Counted from the stretch's first letter, positions 8,413 to 19,527 are shown. The stretch is DNA of 36,416 bases from Syncephalastrum monosporum B8922 (GCA_000697355.1 JNEN01001281.1:1-36416); one strand, 5' to 3'. Notes: generated from the sequence alone by a model not told the origin. Numbers and translations: made by a program.

Positions 8413-11400
8413 TTAATGATAGTCTGCCGAGATAATGTCCGCTGAATCGCCATCCTGGACTCTGACGGCTTCCACCTGGGTATAAAGACTGATAGCGAAA
8501 ATCTGTCAGCGAGAAAGGAAACAACCATGCATAACGTCTTACTTTTCATCACGGAAGACACGGTTGAAGTAGTCAGCCACGTCGGACCGACGAAGGCACT
8601 CGACAAACTCTTCGTCGTGGGTGATGATGATGAGCTGGCACTTCTGATGGTTGCGCTGTCGTTCGCGAATGATACTAGAAAAAGAAGGATGAAGAGAGAG
8701 AAGAAATACTCTTGAGAAACTACACCCTAGAACCAGCGATTAGCTGACAAACCTTGACAATTGTTCAGCCAGACTTTTGATATTGTCACGATCCAAGTTG
8801 GTTGTAGGCTCATCCAAGGCGAGGATGCCACAGTTGACACCAAACGTATCTGCGAGGGCGAGGCGGACGATAATTGAAGTCAAAACCTTTTGACCTGCAC
8901 TGCATCTTCCCCGCATAATCATTTCCTGTCCCTTTTTGAACATGACAAGCTGCAATGGTAAAATGAGTGGCATTAGCTTCCATAGCAATGGTCGGCCCGA
9001 ATATTTACCCTATAATTGTAAGACCGATTGCTGGGTGACCCTTCATTGTCCGATCGGATAGCAATGTAGTCAATATCTAATGAACAGGCGTCAGCATGCT
9101 AGGATAAATTACACATAAGAGATGACTGACCTCCGCCGGTATATATGTTAACCCAGAGTTCTCGAATGAGCTTATTGAGATCCTCCATTTTTACAGTGTG
9201 GTAGCGCATAATGGCTCTACATAATGGAGCATTAAAAATTGTGTAGAGCAAGATCAAATCTTACGTACTGCTCAAGTGCCTTGGTATTCTTGTCCAAATC
9301 TTCCACTGCCAGCTCCTTGCCCTATTCATCTCGTTAATACCGCATTAGTATCTGTGCAGCCCTGTATTATACCTTGACACTGAGGAACTGCCGCTGGTAG
9401 TCTTGCTCTATGTTGGCATAGTCCGTGGATAAATCATCCTGACATGTCTGGATACGGACATCAATTTCCTTGATCTCGCCCTGTAGACTACCACGCTGCG
9501 TAAAAAGTCGCTGCTGGTTGCGCTTGAGTTTTTCCATGTCTTGCTCGTAGGACATTTGCGAGAAACTGCCTTGCTCGGCTTGCAAGCGTTGCAGGTCCTG
9601 TTCACAGCGTATCAGGTCCTTTTGGTAATCCTGGTATCGGATATGGTCATTTAACTCGCGCTCGATGCCTTGTCGGTCCATCATTTCTTTTTCAAATTCT
9701 CGCAGTTGCTGAACGGCACTGGCTAGCTTCCGTGTCAGCTCCTCTGCCCTGGACTCGTGTTCCTTCTTTTCAGACAGCATTGTTTGCAGCGTCTCGTGTC
9801 CCGAGTTCTCCGTAAAACTTTCTAAGGATTAATATACCATGCTTTTTCGTACGTACGCCACTTACTTCAAGATCTCGGCTGTCAGCAGGTCAATACGTTC
9901 AAGCGCCTGCGTTGACTGTAATACATCATTTTGGGCACTGTCGATCTTCTCATTCCACACTTGTTTCGTATCGTGAAGTGCTCTTGACGCGGTTTCGATC
10001 CTGCTACTCAACGTATCTGCAGCCAATTCGGTTTCCTAACAGACCATCGTAAGCCCTTAGACAGTCGTCTGGTCTAAACACCTTACCCGACTACATTTCA
10101 TTTGTTCACGATAATCCTCCTGGATTTTTTCAATCTGCTTCTCAATTCGCTCACGCGCCTTGACTTTGTATTCGGCAGCCGTGACCTTTTCTCTCATGTC
10201 GCGCACTACGTTTTCAGCGTTTTGTTGGCGGCGAATCTCGACTTCTCGGCTTTCATGCAGACGTTTAATGCTACGACGGGTTGCTCGGCTTTGGTCGGAT
10301 AAAACCTCGAGCTCACGCTGGCAGTCGGTCACGGTACGTGTGGATCCTGTTTCCAACAACTCGCCTTCGAGACGTTGGATGTCATGTTTGAGCTGGTTGA
10401 TCTCCTTGCGTAGACGCGCCATTTCCTCGGCGCGTTTCTGCAATCGTTCCAAACGTTCCTTGGTCTTTTCAATTTCACTTGCTTCGACTTTGGCCTACGC
10501 CTGAATCAGTTTCACACTGCCGATATATCATACGAGTTTTACCGTATCCACGCTGGTCTTGAGTTCATCCTTTTTTGTCAAATAGTCACGGAGACGGGTA
10601 TCAAGCGCGGTGATCTCGTTCTTTTGAATGTTTTCGAGCTGATTCCAAATTGGTTCGAGGCTGCGCAAAGATTCGAGTTGCTTCTCATGCTCCTCGATGA
10701 GCGACCGGTATTTTTCTTTCTCCTCGGGCACACGTTTAATGGTTTTGTTGACCTTTTGTGTATGTCAGCGCTTCTGGGCCCTCTGGGTTGGATCACATAG
10801 TATCCTACCTTGTTGATAAAGTTCTCGAGCTGCTTGGCTTCGTTGAGACTATGCTCACAGAGCGGGCACTGTGAATCTTTTTCGCCGCGCTTGATAAAAC
10901 GATTGTACATAAGCATGACACCATCCAGTGAAGCGTAACGGCTAGACAAAGGTAAGCATCTGTTAGAAAGTTTCCATTTAGCGCTTACTCTCTGTCATCT
11001 TTGAGCTGGTTCTCGAGCAACTCGATTTCCTCACGCAGGTTTTTGCCTCGGCACACGGCATTAATCTTCTTTTTCAAAGCTAGAAAAAGCATGTTAGGAA
11101 AACGCTTCTCGTGTTACAATTGGACCCACTGTTCGCTTGCTGGTTTTTCTCGGATAGACTTTCGCGGGAAACGGAGATTTTGGCTTCCAATCCAGACAGA
11201 TCCTGTGTTGCGCTGCTCAACGCAGCCTGCGCCTTTCTGTAGCATGCGTTCTTTTCCCTGAAGATTGTTGAGAGCTATCCACGTTGCAAACATGATCGGA
11301 CTTACGCGAGAGCCTTGGTGAGGGCACCATCGAGATCATCCATGTCAGGCACACGGCCCAAGAGCGATTTGATCTCGTCATTACACGCCTCATACAGGGT

Positions 11401-13532
11401 ATCGATGGAGGCAACCTTGGAGTCATGGTCACTTTTCTTGAGGGAGAGTTTGGTTCGGGTATCGCCTTGACGGCTAAGACGCGACATTTCATCGTTGAGG
11501 TTGCTCATTTGATCGTCTAGCTCGCGTAGCTCCTTTTCCTTGTCGGCGAGTTCGTCGTTGATCTGAGACGAGCCTGTCTCGGACTGTATCATGTCCAAAT
11601 TTTGCTCCTATGTCCTAGTGGTCAGAGGGCGGAAACTCATATGCTACTCCTGTACATACTTCTTTTTCGAGACGCTCGCGTAGCATATTGAGGTCCATAT
11701 CGCTGACTCCCATTTCTGCAAGCTCGTCATTGAGGTTTTCCAGTTGTTCTTTGCTAGCCGCCTATCAATAGTTAAATAAACGAAGAAAGTAAAAGAAAAG
11801 CCGCTGATTTGCCATACCATTTGCCGCTGGGTAGCACGTTTGACTTCTTCATAACGAGCACTCTCTGCCTTGATATTTTGTAATTCACTGGCAAGCTTGG
11901 CTTGGTCCTCATTGGCTTGATCCTATCCGCGTGGGTTAATACATTTGCCGGACACTATCACTCATTTAATCACCTTCAAATCTCGTAAGAACCTGTTTCG
12001 TTGGCTGGATATGTTATGGATAGCCTGCATTGCTTGCTCGATATCAAAAGGTTCTGAAAGTCCAAGACTGAGCTCGTTGTTGAAACGAGCAATGAGATCT
12101 TCTCTTTGTTTGATGCGTTTTTCGTTTTCCTAAAGACACAATTATCAACAAAAGAACGGACAGAAAGCTCTCTGCAGGCACGGATATTACCTCTTGGGCG
12201 GCTTGCAGACGGCCTAGTTCGGTGAGCTTAGCAGAAATGGCATCGCGTGCACTTTGAAGCTGTCGCTCAAGGCGCGTCTGCTCGAATTCATAATCCTTTC
12301 GTGTGTCTTCGTCATTGCGCGTCTGCTTGCTCAAGTTGTCGAGCATGTCTTTCAATTCGTCATAGGATTCATGGCGTACTGTCAGAGTCTTCTGAATCTC
12401 TTGCATGTTGGACTCGATGATGCGCTTCTCGTGCGTAACCTGTGATATTTTGCCCGAGATCTCTTGGGCGGCTTGGTAGACATCCAAAAGCGCATTGAGC
12501 TCGCTTGTGGCCTGGTTGAGCTGCTGTTCGACGTGAGCAGCGACTTCACGCTGCGACGCTGCGCGCTGTTCGAGCTCGCGTAATGTATGTCGGAGCCTGC
12601 GTGCCTTTTCGGTGTTGGATTTCAGGGCGTCGAGAGTGGCTCTTTCGACGCGAATGTCCTGAGCATGCTTCTTTCGAATGTCACGAATGCTTTCGAGGGC
12701 TTTGGTGTATCGTGTGGACGAGAAGAGTTCGTCGAATTTCTTCTTGAGCACGCTTGACTCGGATACAGGCCTGTCATCGTAACATCTAATAGTCAGGTAC
12801 ATTCCGTCCAGGAACACAGCAGACGGATATTACCAATTGCTCTCTTCTTGGTGGCAGAAGATGACATTATCCAGGATGGCTTTCGATACACCAAGGTTCA
12901 CAGGCATTTCTGCGTCAATATTGGCGCAGCGACCTGTGATACTGACAGGCTGCAGGTAGAGTTTTGATTTAATATGGACAATAGATTAATAGAATAGATC
13001 GATCGAAACCATCTCACTTACTTGGCCTGTTTGTGGGTCTGTACGCTTGAGCGATGAGTCTAACGTCTTTTGCTCGATACGTTTTGCTTTCATTGTTGAA
13101 GACATGCTTCTGCTGCAGATCATGCCTTGGCCGTGGACATTGACGAACTGAAGACGGATCTGGGCCCGGACTTCCCGCACGTCGGCAACCTGGAACGCGT
13201 CCGCAGCATGAGCCCAAGTGTTGTCATTAAGTGGTGCTACTGGTGATGATAGTAACAGTGATAGCAATTCACTACCTTCAAATCGTGGATAAAGGCACCA
13301 TTACGTCCATTGGGGGGGAGATCACCTGTGCAAGCATACTTCAGACTTTCAATGATCGTCTGGATCGCGACAGTTAGACTAACACGCATCAGACGCGAGA
13401 AGCACTTGCCGTTTTACCGGTACCGTTTGCGCCGTAGATCACGGTACAAGGCGAGTAGAACTTTATATAAGAAGGTTCATTAGGATTGAAGGATCGTATG
13501 CCGAGAACGGCGAGCTTGTCAATGTAAGACAT
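8413..13532 (-). CDS. RAD50: DNA double-strand break repair protein Rad50
   Basis: Rad50 is the SMC-like ATPase of the Mre11-Rad50-Nbs1/Xrs2 complex, acting in nuclear break repair, telomere upkeep and checkpoint signalling. Exons read by eye: 13532-13410, 13359-13276, 13189-13022, 12949-12834, 12770-12191, 12129-11974, 11922-11818, 11761-11660, 11607-11306, 11257-11130, 11079-10989, 10941-10809, 10752-10543, 10494-10087, 10035-9866, 9817-9373, 9321-9269, 9216-9131, 9076-9009, 8949-8753, 8674-8543, 8488-8413. These keep frame throughout and give 1310 aa, the usual Rad50 length (about 1312). Walker A GANGTGKT is at residues 34-41. The zinc hook CPLC (C677, C680; bases 10857-10868) is flanked by long coiled coils. 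The signature CSAGQ is near 1192 and Walker [13 protein letters not shown] near 1218-1229. The first intron is GC-AG. The borders of exons 16, 17 and 22 were chosen to keep frame and family similarity and are the least certain. Confidence 0.95.
13360..13409 (-). other. GC-AG intron 1 of RAD50, directly after the Walker A codons
   Basis: The exon ends GGT AAA ACG and the intron begins GCAAGT and ends CAG. The next exon starts ACG ATC ATT GAA, giving GKT-TIIE as in all Rad50 proteins. No GT donor nearby keeps this reading. GC-AG introns are a minor but accepted class of spliceosomal intron. This one is 50 nt long. Confidence 0.75.
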
Positions 13533-14081
13533 TGACTTGGCACCAAGAGGTAAACAGTAACAGAGAATCGTGCACAGAAAAATACAGAAATGGAAGGCAT
13601 ATGCCAAAATTGAGGATCTGGGTTTCACAGCTTTCTTGGTATCGCAGGAATGAGGAAGTTGCCCTGGCTTGACTTGCTTGGAACATCCCATACACGATAT
13701 TGCCGCCGCCTGCTTCACTGCAGCATGCATTATTTGATGCATAAATCGTAATCTTTTAGCGTCTTGTCATATCATTTAGACATGATTATCTCGACCATTA
13801 CCATGTTACCTGATCATTGGCACTAGGGTCTCGAGCCATCCGTGCTGGTCCTCGCGACTCAAAGGGATCGTTGAGGTAGCACATTGGCATGGCCTGGCTC
13901 GCCTGGCTCCAGCGGTGGAGACCACTCCATACACTCAATGCCAGATCCCACAAATTATTTATATCACTTTTCGGGGCCTATGCAAAGCCATAATTTAGTT
14001 CATAGGTGTCCTGATTGATATATAGTCTATAGATACGTTTGCGCAGAATGAGCCATCGGGCCTCTTGAGTAGTTTGTACAT
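13533..14081 (-). CDS. Possible small gene upstream of RAD50, function unknown
   Basis: ATG at 14081 opens [15 protein letters not shown] (14081-14037). A GTATCT...CATAG intron leads to exon 13977-13810, which encodes [17 protein letters not shown] and ends [25 protein letters not shown] donor follows. If spliced to CAG at 13712 or GCG at 13709, the frame continues through [20 protein letters not shown], a Cys/His cluster, and a hydrophobic stretch ([20 protein letters not shown]). It then runs without a stop into the RAD50 ATG at 13532. Without that splice it stops as QVTW after 74 codons. I recognise no family. It may be a small gene, an alternative 5' part of the RAD50 transcript, or chance. 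Confidence 0.3.
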
Positions 14082-16389
14082 TGTGGTTGCTCCCTTCTAT
14101 ACAAGTTAAAGAGTAAAGGAGGTCCGCCTCATTTATTTTGTTCAATCCGCAAATTTATTCAGTCTGCCAAATGCCTACTATCTACTGAAAGCATGTGTAG
14201 ATACTGTTCATCTACTATACTCCAAGATGCTTGATATTTCCATTGTAATTCTGCCAGAGCATATACCAGCTTAGAAGCGCTCTTACTTTTTACGCGCTGA
14301 AGAGTAATACATAAGAATAGAAGCTCGTTCTCTCTATACACAATGACAGACCATCGACTTTGTGTATGAGATCTCCAGTCACTTAATAAACTCTTTATAT
14401 ATAAATGCAAGCTTTATTTGCATTTCGCTTTGGATCACGGTACATTGAAATTTCGCGCGTCCCGGCTATACGCTCAATTTAAATGTACCCTATGCTATGG
14501 ACGTGCCAACCGTTACTAAGGCAGCAGAATACAGCACATATGTAGAATACAGCGTAATACAGTAGTATACAGTAATGTACAATAGCACTCGTAACCTAAT
14601 AGAGTGTGATGATGACCTCCTGGCGTTACTCAGGGATCGCCTCGTGAAGGCGGGTCATCGTCGATCCCCTGGTCTAACTTGTATCCCGCAATTTACCGAA
14701 TGGCGGACGATTTGCAGTTCTTGCCGTTAAAAACGGCCCACGCTGAAACCGCAAGAAAGCCGTGAAATGCTACATGTCGTCCGAAGACGTTGGTTCGCTT
14801 GCTCCTTGATACACCGTGGAGGAACCCATACACCCCTCCATCAAAAGGGCAAGTCTGAGTGGTTTGGCTGGTCAGATATTGGACACCTGGCATTCCAGGT
14901 GCAACCCTCCTGCGATAACCCCGGCGTCGCGTACGGAACCATACCAGTCCCGCAGCTCCGTATAAAAAACGCCTCCAAACGACTGCAAGTCCTCCGAGAA
15001 ACACATAAAAAGCATAGCGGATACACTACCTTTCGTTCTGCCTCATAAAAAAAAGTTAGGTTACAAGGGAAAAGAAAAAGAAAACAGAGAAAAAGGACAA
15101 ACTGCTGCGCATTTTTACGCGATTTACGCGATTTGTGCGATTTGCTCAATTTGGCATGATAGCGTTTCAGGCGCCGCTCACATAGAAACCCGCTGGCTTC
15201 TTCAATGCTGTGCAGCAAGTACAGTATAACTGACCATGATGTATGTATGCGAATTTAAATAGCAAGCAGAAATAACAAGAGATATAATAGGCGGTTTTTT
15301 GGGTTTAATGAGCATGTGAGCCCCATCTCATTGCTGGGAATTAGTCGCGTTATAAAGTCCGTGTGTACAGGCACCAGAATATGTGCATCCACTTGTGCAT
15401 AATGTATGTGTGAAGGCATGAGCTAAGGAAGGGCATATAATAGAGATGACTGGCTTGCTGGTTCAAGAGCTGATTCATTTACCCTTTGACATGCATTGAC
15501 ATCGTTACTGCTTGTCAGAGTCTGCGTTCAACCTGCAGACGGTACTTCCAAAGGTACTTCCTCACTCACTTTATAGCAATGTGTCGGCACTGTCTTTTAG
15601 TAAAGCAATGCGCCACTGTGTCCTAAACCCCAACCGCCACCTTATCGCGCGACGGTAGATGTATTCATAATATTTTTTCGATGGTTCACTGGCCTGACTG
15701 TCCCAGATTTATGCAAGCGGAGCTGCAACATTCGCGCACACACGTAATTCAAGAAATGGTCAACTGCCCGTGGTCCGACCATCAGGAGTACAGTGCACTG
15801 TGAAGAAAGCGGGACTCCTTTGATAAGCTAAAGTCGACTGTAAGTATCTATCGTTGATGGTTGTAGTCACATGTCACACTTTAAAAATTGCATTTCGAAA
15901 GTAAAACAATCCTGTATTATGTGGCCAATCAGATGGTTTCGAGAACTAGACATGCACCAATACGTTTGCGATATGCTACTACAGCATAGAGTACAGATCA
16001 CTGTTGTCAATGATGTAGCTTTTGCTTGAATGGAGGTATCATTGGGCGGAGTACCTGTCCTCAAGAATCCTTTCTTCCCAGGTATAGTGAATCATCTTGT
16101 TTGGGTCCAGTTAGACGTTTCTCTTTTGGGTTCTTCATTCCCGTGTTGTCAAGCGTGAAACCTGTGGACAGTGGCATGGTCTTTATTGAGTTACGTGAGT
16201 CTGCATCGTGTGTAAATTAGTAGAATGCTTTCTATTTTTTGAGACAAAGAAAGTAGCTCGCTCAAAAATGACATCCCGTTGCTGTCATAATTCATATAAC
16301 AATGACTGCCAAAACCGAATTATAAAAACGAAGTTCCAACTCACTTACATCACTATTACTTTTTCTCCCTTTTGCTTAACCAAATTCTT
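14082..16389. other. Long gene-poor region
   Basis: These 2.3 kb are AT-rich with only short, overlapping open frames on both strands (for example 14159-14410 and 14693-15218) and no domain I recognise. They contain a run of near-repeats of AATACAG (about 14525-14575), a possible hairpin at 14611-14671, and AT-rich stretches near 14400 and 15250. No tRNA-like fold with a GGTTCGAATC-type arm was seen. Confidence 0.5.
14611..14671. other. Possible structured RNA or hairpin
   Basis: CAGGGATCG (14631-14639) pairs with CGATCCCCTG (14662-14671) with one bulged base. Inside, CGCCT (14638-14642) can pair with AGGCG (14648-14652). GATGACC (14611-14617) is complementary to GGTCATC (14653-14659) as an alternative stem. 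This local GC-rich element stands out in AT-rich surroundings. There is no known RNA family match from memory. It could also be a relic of a repeat. Confidence 0.25.
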
Positions 16390-16394
16390 TCATG

Positions 16395-17593
16395 GATATC
16401 GACAATTTCCTCGTTTTTTTGGACGTCTGCCTTTCGAACTTTTGGTACGCTTGTTGAGCCATGTGTATACATCGCTGGTCCAAGGTATTAACGGTCATAC
16501 TAGTATACACTGTGCCTACATTAGTTGACCTGCGGGAGCTTGAGCGAGCCTGTCGCGGGTTTAGGGATCTCCTTAACTGGAGAAACCCATGACCCCACGA
16601 GTGTACCGTCAGTGGCCGAACGATACGGCATACCCCAGCCGCATCCATTCACGGATCGTCGTCCTTTTCGTATTCTTGCCGGTCTCCACTGCGAGGTTTG
16701 CGGCCGGCCGTCGAACGAACGGCCTATCCGGATCTACTGGATGTTTGGCATCCTTTGCTGCCGTCCGTGCTTGTACTAGCGGACCACCCACACGCACGAC
16801 TTAAGTTTACAGCAGTTAGAGCGGTTCCGCCAGCTGATGGTACCAGTCCAGACAGTTGACCGCCATTTAGAGGACAGGAGAATCCTGGCCGACCGAGAAT
16901 GGACCGATTTTTATGGACTGGGCATCTAAAGGTGTATTTGCCAGATTCCACCCGTCAGGAACGAGAACGGCGCCTAATACGGCTGCGAAACCTTGAGAGT
17001 ACGATCGTTCAGCGTATGCTTCTTGATCCTAATTTTGAGCCCCTTCGACAAACGCAGACATTGCAGTGCAATTTGCCCCGTCGGTCTCAATGCATTGATC
17101 ACGAATATGCAAGCTTGTGAGTGCAAACAAAGACAAGCATGCAAAAAATGGTTGTTATTCATATTTGCTTTCTACGATAGCTTGGAAACTCTAGACAGGA
17201 ACGAGAACTGGATTCTTGGCTCAGAAAACATCAGTGAACGTTTTCAGCAGTTTCGTCGTCACTGCATCGAAAATAGCGAGAAATACGTTGACGTGGATAG
17301 GTTCTTCAATCAGCTGCTGTGTGTAAGGTATTAAAAAATCTCAACACAACTGTTCTTTTTTTTTTTTTCGATCTCATTGATTCTTGTGGTCCGCTGATAA
17401 TGAACGATATCACATCCATTAACACGCATCTGGACGATCTTCTGTCCATCAAGGTCTACATGAAAAGATTAAAACTGAGTCTGCACGGTCGCTGTCATAT
17501 GCAGAACATCAGTTTCCGTTCGAGCTTGTTCAAACCAGCCGGGCAACATTGCCCAGGAAAAGAAAATCCTCCCTCACGTCTATTCATCGATTA
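16395..17593 (+). pseudogene. F-box-like protein gene, decayed
   Basis: GRLPFELLVRLLSHV (about 16419-16463), followed after a short GTATTA...TTAG intron by DLRELERACRGFRDLLNW, matches the F-box pattern. Downstream, in other frames, come LHCEVCGRPSNERP with YWMFGILCCRPCLY, a CxxC...CCxxC cluster like that seen in fungal F-box proteins. Next come LERFRQLMVPVQTVDRHLED, then VYLPDSTRQERERRLIRLRN and LLDPNFEPLRQTQ, then FQQFRRHCIENSEKYVDVDR. An ATG (16394-16396, MDIDNFLV) is out of frame with the F-box because of a 7-T run. At least three frameshifts and one in-frame stop (after CLY, near 16780) break it. F-box proteins are substrate adaptors of SCF ubiquitin ligases. This copy cannot encode one intact. 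Confidence 0.5.
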
Positions 17594-17744
17594 ACCATCA
17601 TTGTGTTCTAACAAGGAAAAAAAAATAGTTTGTTTACCAGATCCTTTGTCCATGTGCACTATTTCCACGTGTAATGACATAAAATATACAGCAATGGGAG
17701 AATGATTGGCATGGGAAAATAAAGAAGTTGATATGACCATGCCC

Positions 17745-17768
17745 AAAAAAAAAAAAAAGGGGGGGGGG
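17745..17768. repeat. PolyA-polyG composite tract, A14G10
   Basis: Fourteen A (17745-17758) are followed directly by ten G (17759-17768). Similar A-G junction tracts occur at 25999-26018 (as C9T11) and 29848-29864 (A8G9). Confidence 0.9.
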
Positions 17769-17780
17769 AGGCGGCATCGG

Positions 17781-17915
17781 GACCTACCAGCATAGTTTCA
17801 AGAAACTCAGACGCCTACAAGACCGACCAGATCTACCAACAGACCTACCAGAAGACCTACCAGAAGACCTGTTAGCGTACATCCAGAAAAGGCAAACACC
17901 GACCAGACCTACCAG
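17781..17915. repeat. Irregular repeat of the decamer GACCTACCAG
   Basis: Exact copies start at 17781, 17842, 17854 and 17906, with variants such as GACCGACCAG (17821) and GATCTACCAA between them. Spacing is irregular (12 to 61 bases). Confidence 0.75.
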
Positions 17916-18261
17916 ACTCACTGGTTGCATTTTGTGGTACCAGTTCCAAACAAACAGGATTTCGTTCCTGTAACAGCAAGTTGAGTCGAAAGACATCACC
18001 AAATACACTTGTTTCACTGTATCTGGTTGTCCAACTACGACATAACCAGAGACGGTACGGCTAGGCGTGTAACCGTGTAGCTCATTCCAAGCATAAAGTG
18101 GCATATGATATATTGGTATTATTATGTACAACTACACACGTACTATATAGCACGAGTACATTTCGTTCAGATGTATGATGCTCACGCCTCACTCGTTCTG
18201 AACAAGTCGACTGTAGGTATTAGCCAGTCATCTGTACTTTTTGCTATAGTGCAAGGACAGA

Positions 18262-19527
18262 CTACCGTGCAAGCTTTTTGCGGATGCTGGCGACCTGCGC
18301 CAGAACCGACTTTTTGAGGAACATGGTGGAAGCGCCGGCGGCATTTTCGACGGCGTCCAGGAGCCGGTGCTCCACGAGGGATTGAGGATACTTGCTTGTG
18401 AGGAGCAGCAAGAGCTGCATGCCGCCCTTGTGCTTCGGATGGGCGTGGACGATTGACTGCAGGCTCAGGACGAGGTCTTGCGTCAAGGACCCATCGAGTG
18501 ACAGGAGTGGCGGGCTGCTGAGCGTCTTCTCAAGGACCTGTACCATCGGATCTGACCATGGCTTGAACGTACCCCTGTAGCCATACGCTTCGCCATCCGA
18601 TAAAATGGTCCTATACCCAGATGGATGATGTCAGTGGCCGATATTTGAGGCGAATACAGAGACTGCACAACACACACAGACATACCTCAGCAAAAGGAGT
18701 CGCAAGGTCGGTGACATGGCGGACTGGACGAGTTTAGTGACAACTTGGGTGAGGGGCCGGTGCTCTATGCAAAAATATGAATACATTCGGTGGCATGAGT
18801 CCAAGGAAGTGTCGACATACTGATACTGTCTGTCAGCAGGAGTGGCACAATTAGGCCGTCCAGAACAGGTTTGCTTGCCACCTGGGCGACGCGCAAAAGA
18901 CCATCCATAAACAGACGTGGTAAGGGCGTCACGGTATATTCTGCAAGGGGGACATAGAGGGCTGCCCGAATGAGCTTTTGAGTAGCGGCTGCGTGGGTCT
19001 GTGCCTGGTTGCGTTCCAGGGCGACACAGAGCGCGACGCGTTCATCGAGCGTCCATGCTGCGCAGTCCATGATGTTACAGAGCTTGTCCATCTAGCAAAG
19101 AAATATAGGGCGGGTAAGAACAAAATGGAGCGTCACTTCGTTTCTTTTATCGTGCCTGCTGCGGAGACAAGAGCACACATGCGTCTAATGCGGTATCGTT
19201 CTTGGCCTGGTCAAGGTCTGCCACGACTCGGGCAACACGGGCGTCGTCTTCAATTTGTCTTTCTTGTCTTGTTACTTCTTGCGTATCATGGCTACTGCTT
19301 AACACGGGCTGGGCGCGTCTCCGTCGACGTGCACGGCGTATAGGCGGAATGGGCCCTATTCCCTTGTTACAATCCTGCATGGCGCACATGCGGAAATAGA
19401 ACGTACCAGTAATCTGGACAGTTTCGGGTGTTTTATCGAGTTCGCGAGGTCTTTTACGAGGAGGAGCAGTAGGATCGAAGGATCGCAAAAGATCATTCGA
19501 AATGCTAAAGTCCTGGGCGGTCCACAT
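18262..19527 (-). CDS. FANCE-like Fanconi anemia core complex protein
   Basis: FANCE links the Fanconi core E3 ligase to FANCD2 in interstrand crosslink repair, in the nucleus. The C-terminal half is a run of helical repeats. It ends with LLLLTSKYPQSLVEHRLLDA and STMFLKKSVLAQVASIRKKL, resembling the FANCE C-terminal domain (lysine/tyrosine before a helix, then TTFLRKSL-type ending). Supported exons are 19091-18827, 18764-18686 and 18610-18262, all in phase. The N-terminal exon starts at ATG 19527 (MWTAQDFSISNDLLRSFDP), is basic and looks disordered, with a likely 51-nt GTACGT intron after VQIT. The junction to the exon at 19091 is unresolved; a donor near 19170-19250 is expected. The family call rests on pattern similarity and may instead reflect another HEAT-like repeat protein. 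Confidence 0.55.

Larger units (their letters stand above)
17594..18261. other. Intergenic with polyA-polyG tract and decamer repeats
   Basis: No gene is supported. A 14-A run is followed at once by a 10-G run (17745-17768). After it, copies of GACCTACCAG cluster at 17781-17915. The minus-strand open frame here (ending SSGRSSGRSVGRSGRS) is explained by these repeats and has no other coding signs. Confidence 0.5.

Noticed and set aside
12784..12833. Nearer acceptor (CTATTAG) for the RAD50 intron that starts at 12833
   Set aside because: It gives an immediate TGA. The acceptor ending at 12771 rebuilds [15 protein letters not shown], which matches the family.
14159..14410. Minus-strand 83-codon frame containing ALAELQWKYQASW
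   Set aside because: There is no ATG (it opens with TTG), no splice partners were found and no family recognised. It may be a relic but cannot be supported.
14693..15218. Overlapping short open frames on both strands, one with a hydrophobic start (FLGGLAVVWRRFLYGAAGLV)
   Set aside because: Three frames are open at once, none has a well-placed ATG, and no family is recognised. A small membrane protein gene is possible but not supportable.
17784..18131. Minus-strand 115-codon frame ending in SGRS repeats
   Set aside because: The repeat part is produced by the GACCTACCAG repeat and polyG region. The rest has no domain.
13742..18261. tRNA or rRNA genes in the large gene-poor region
   Set aside because: I scanned for T-arm type GGTTCGAATC patterns and paired stems; none formed a cloverleaf.
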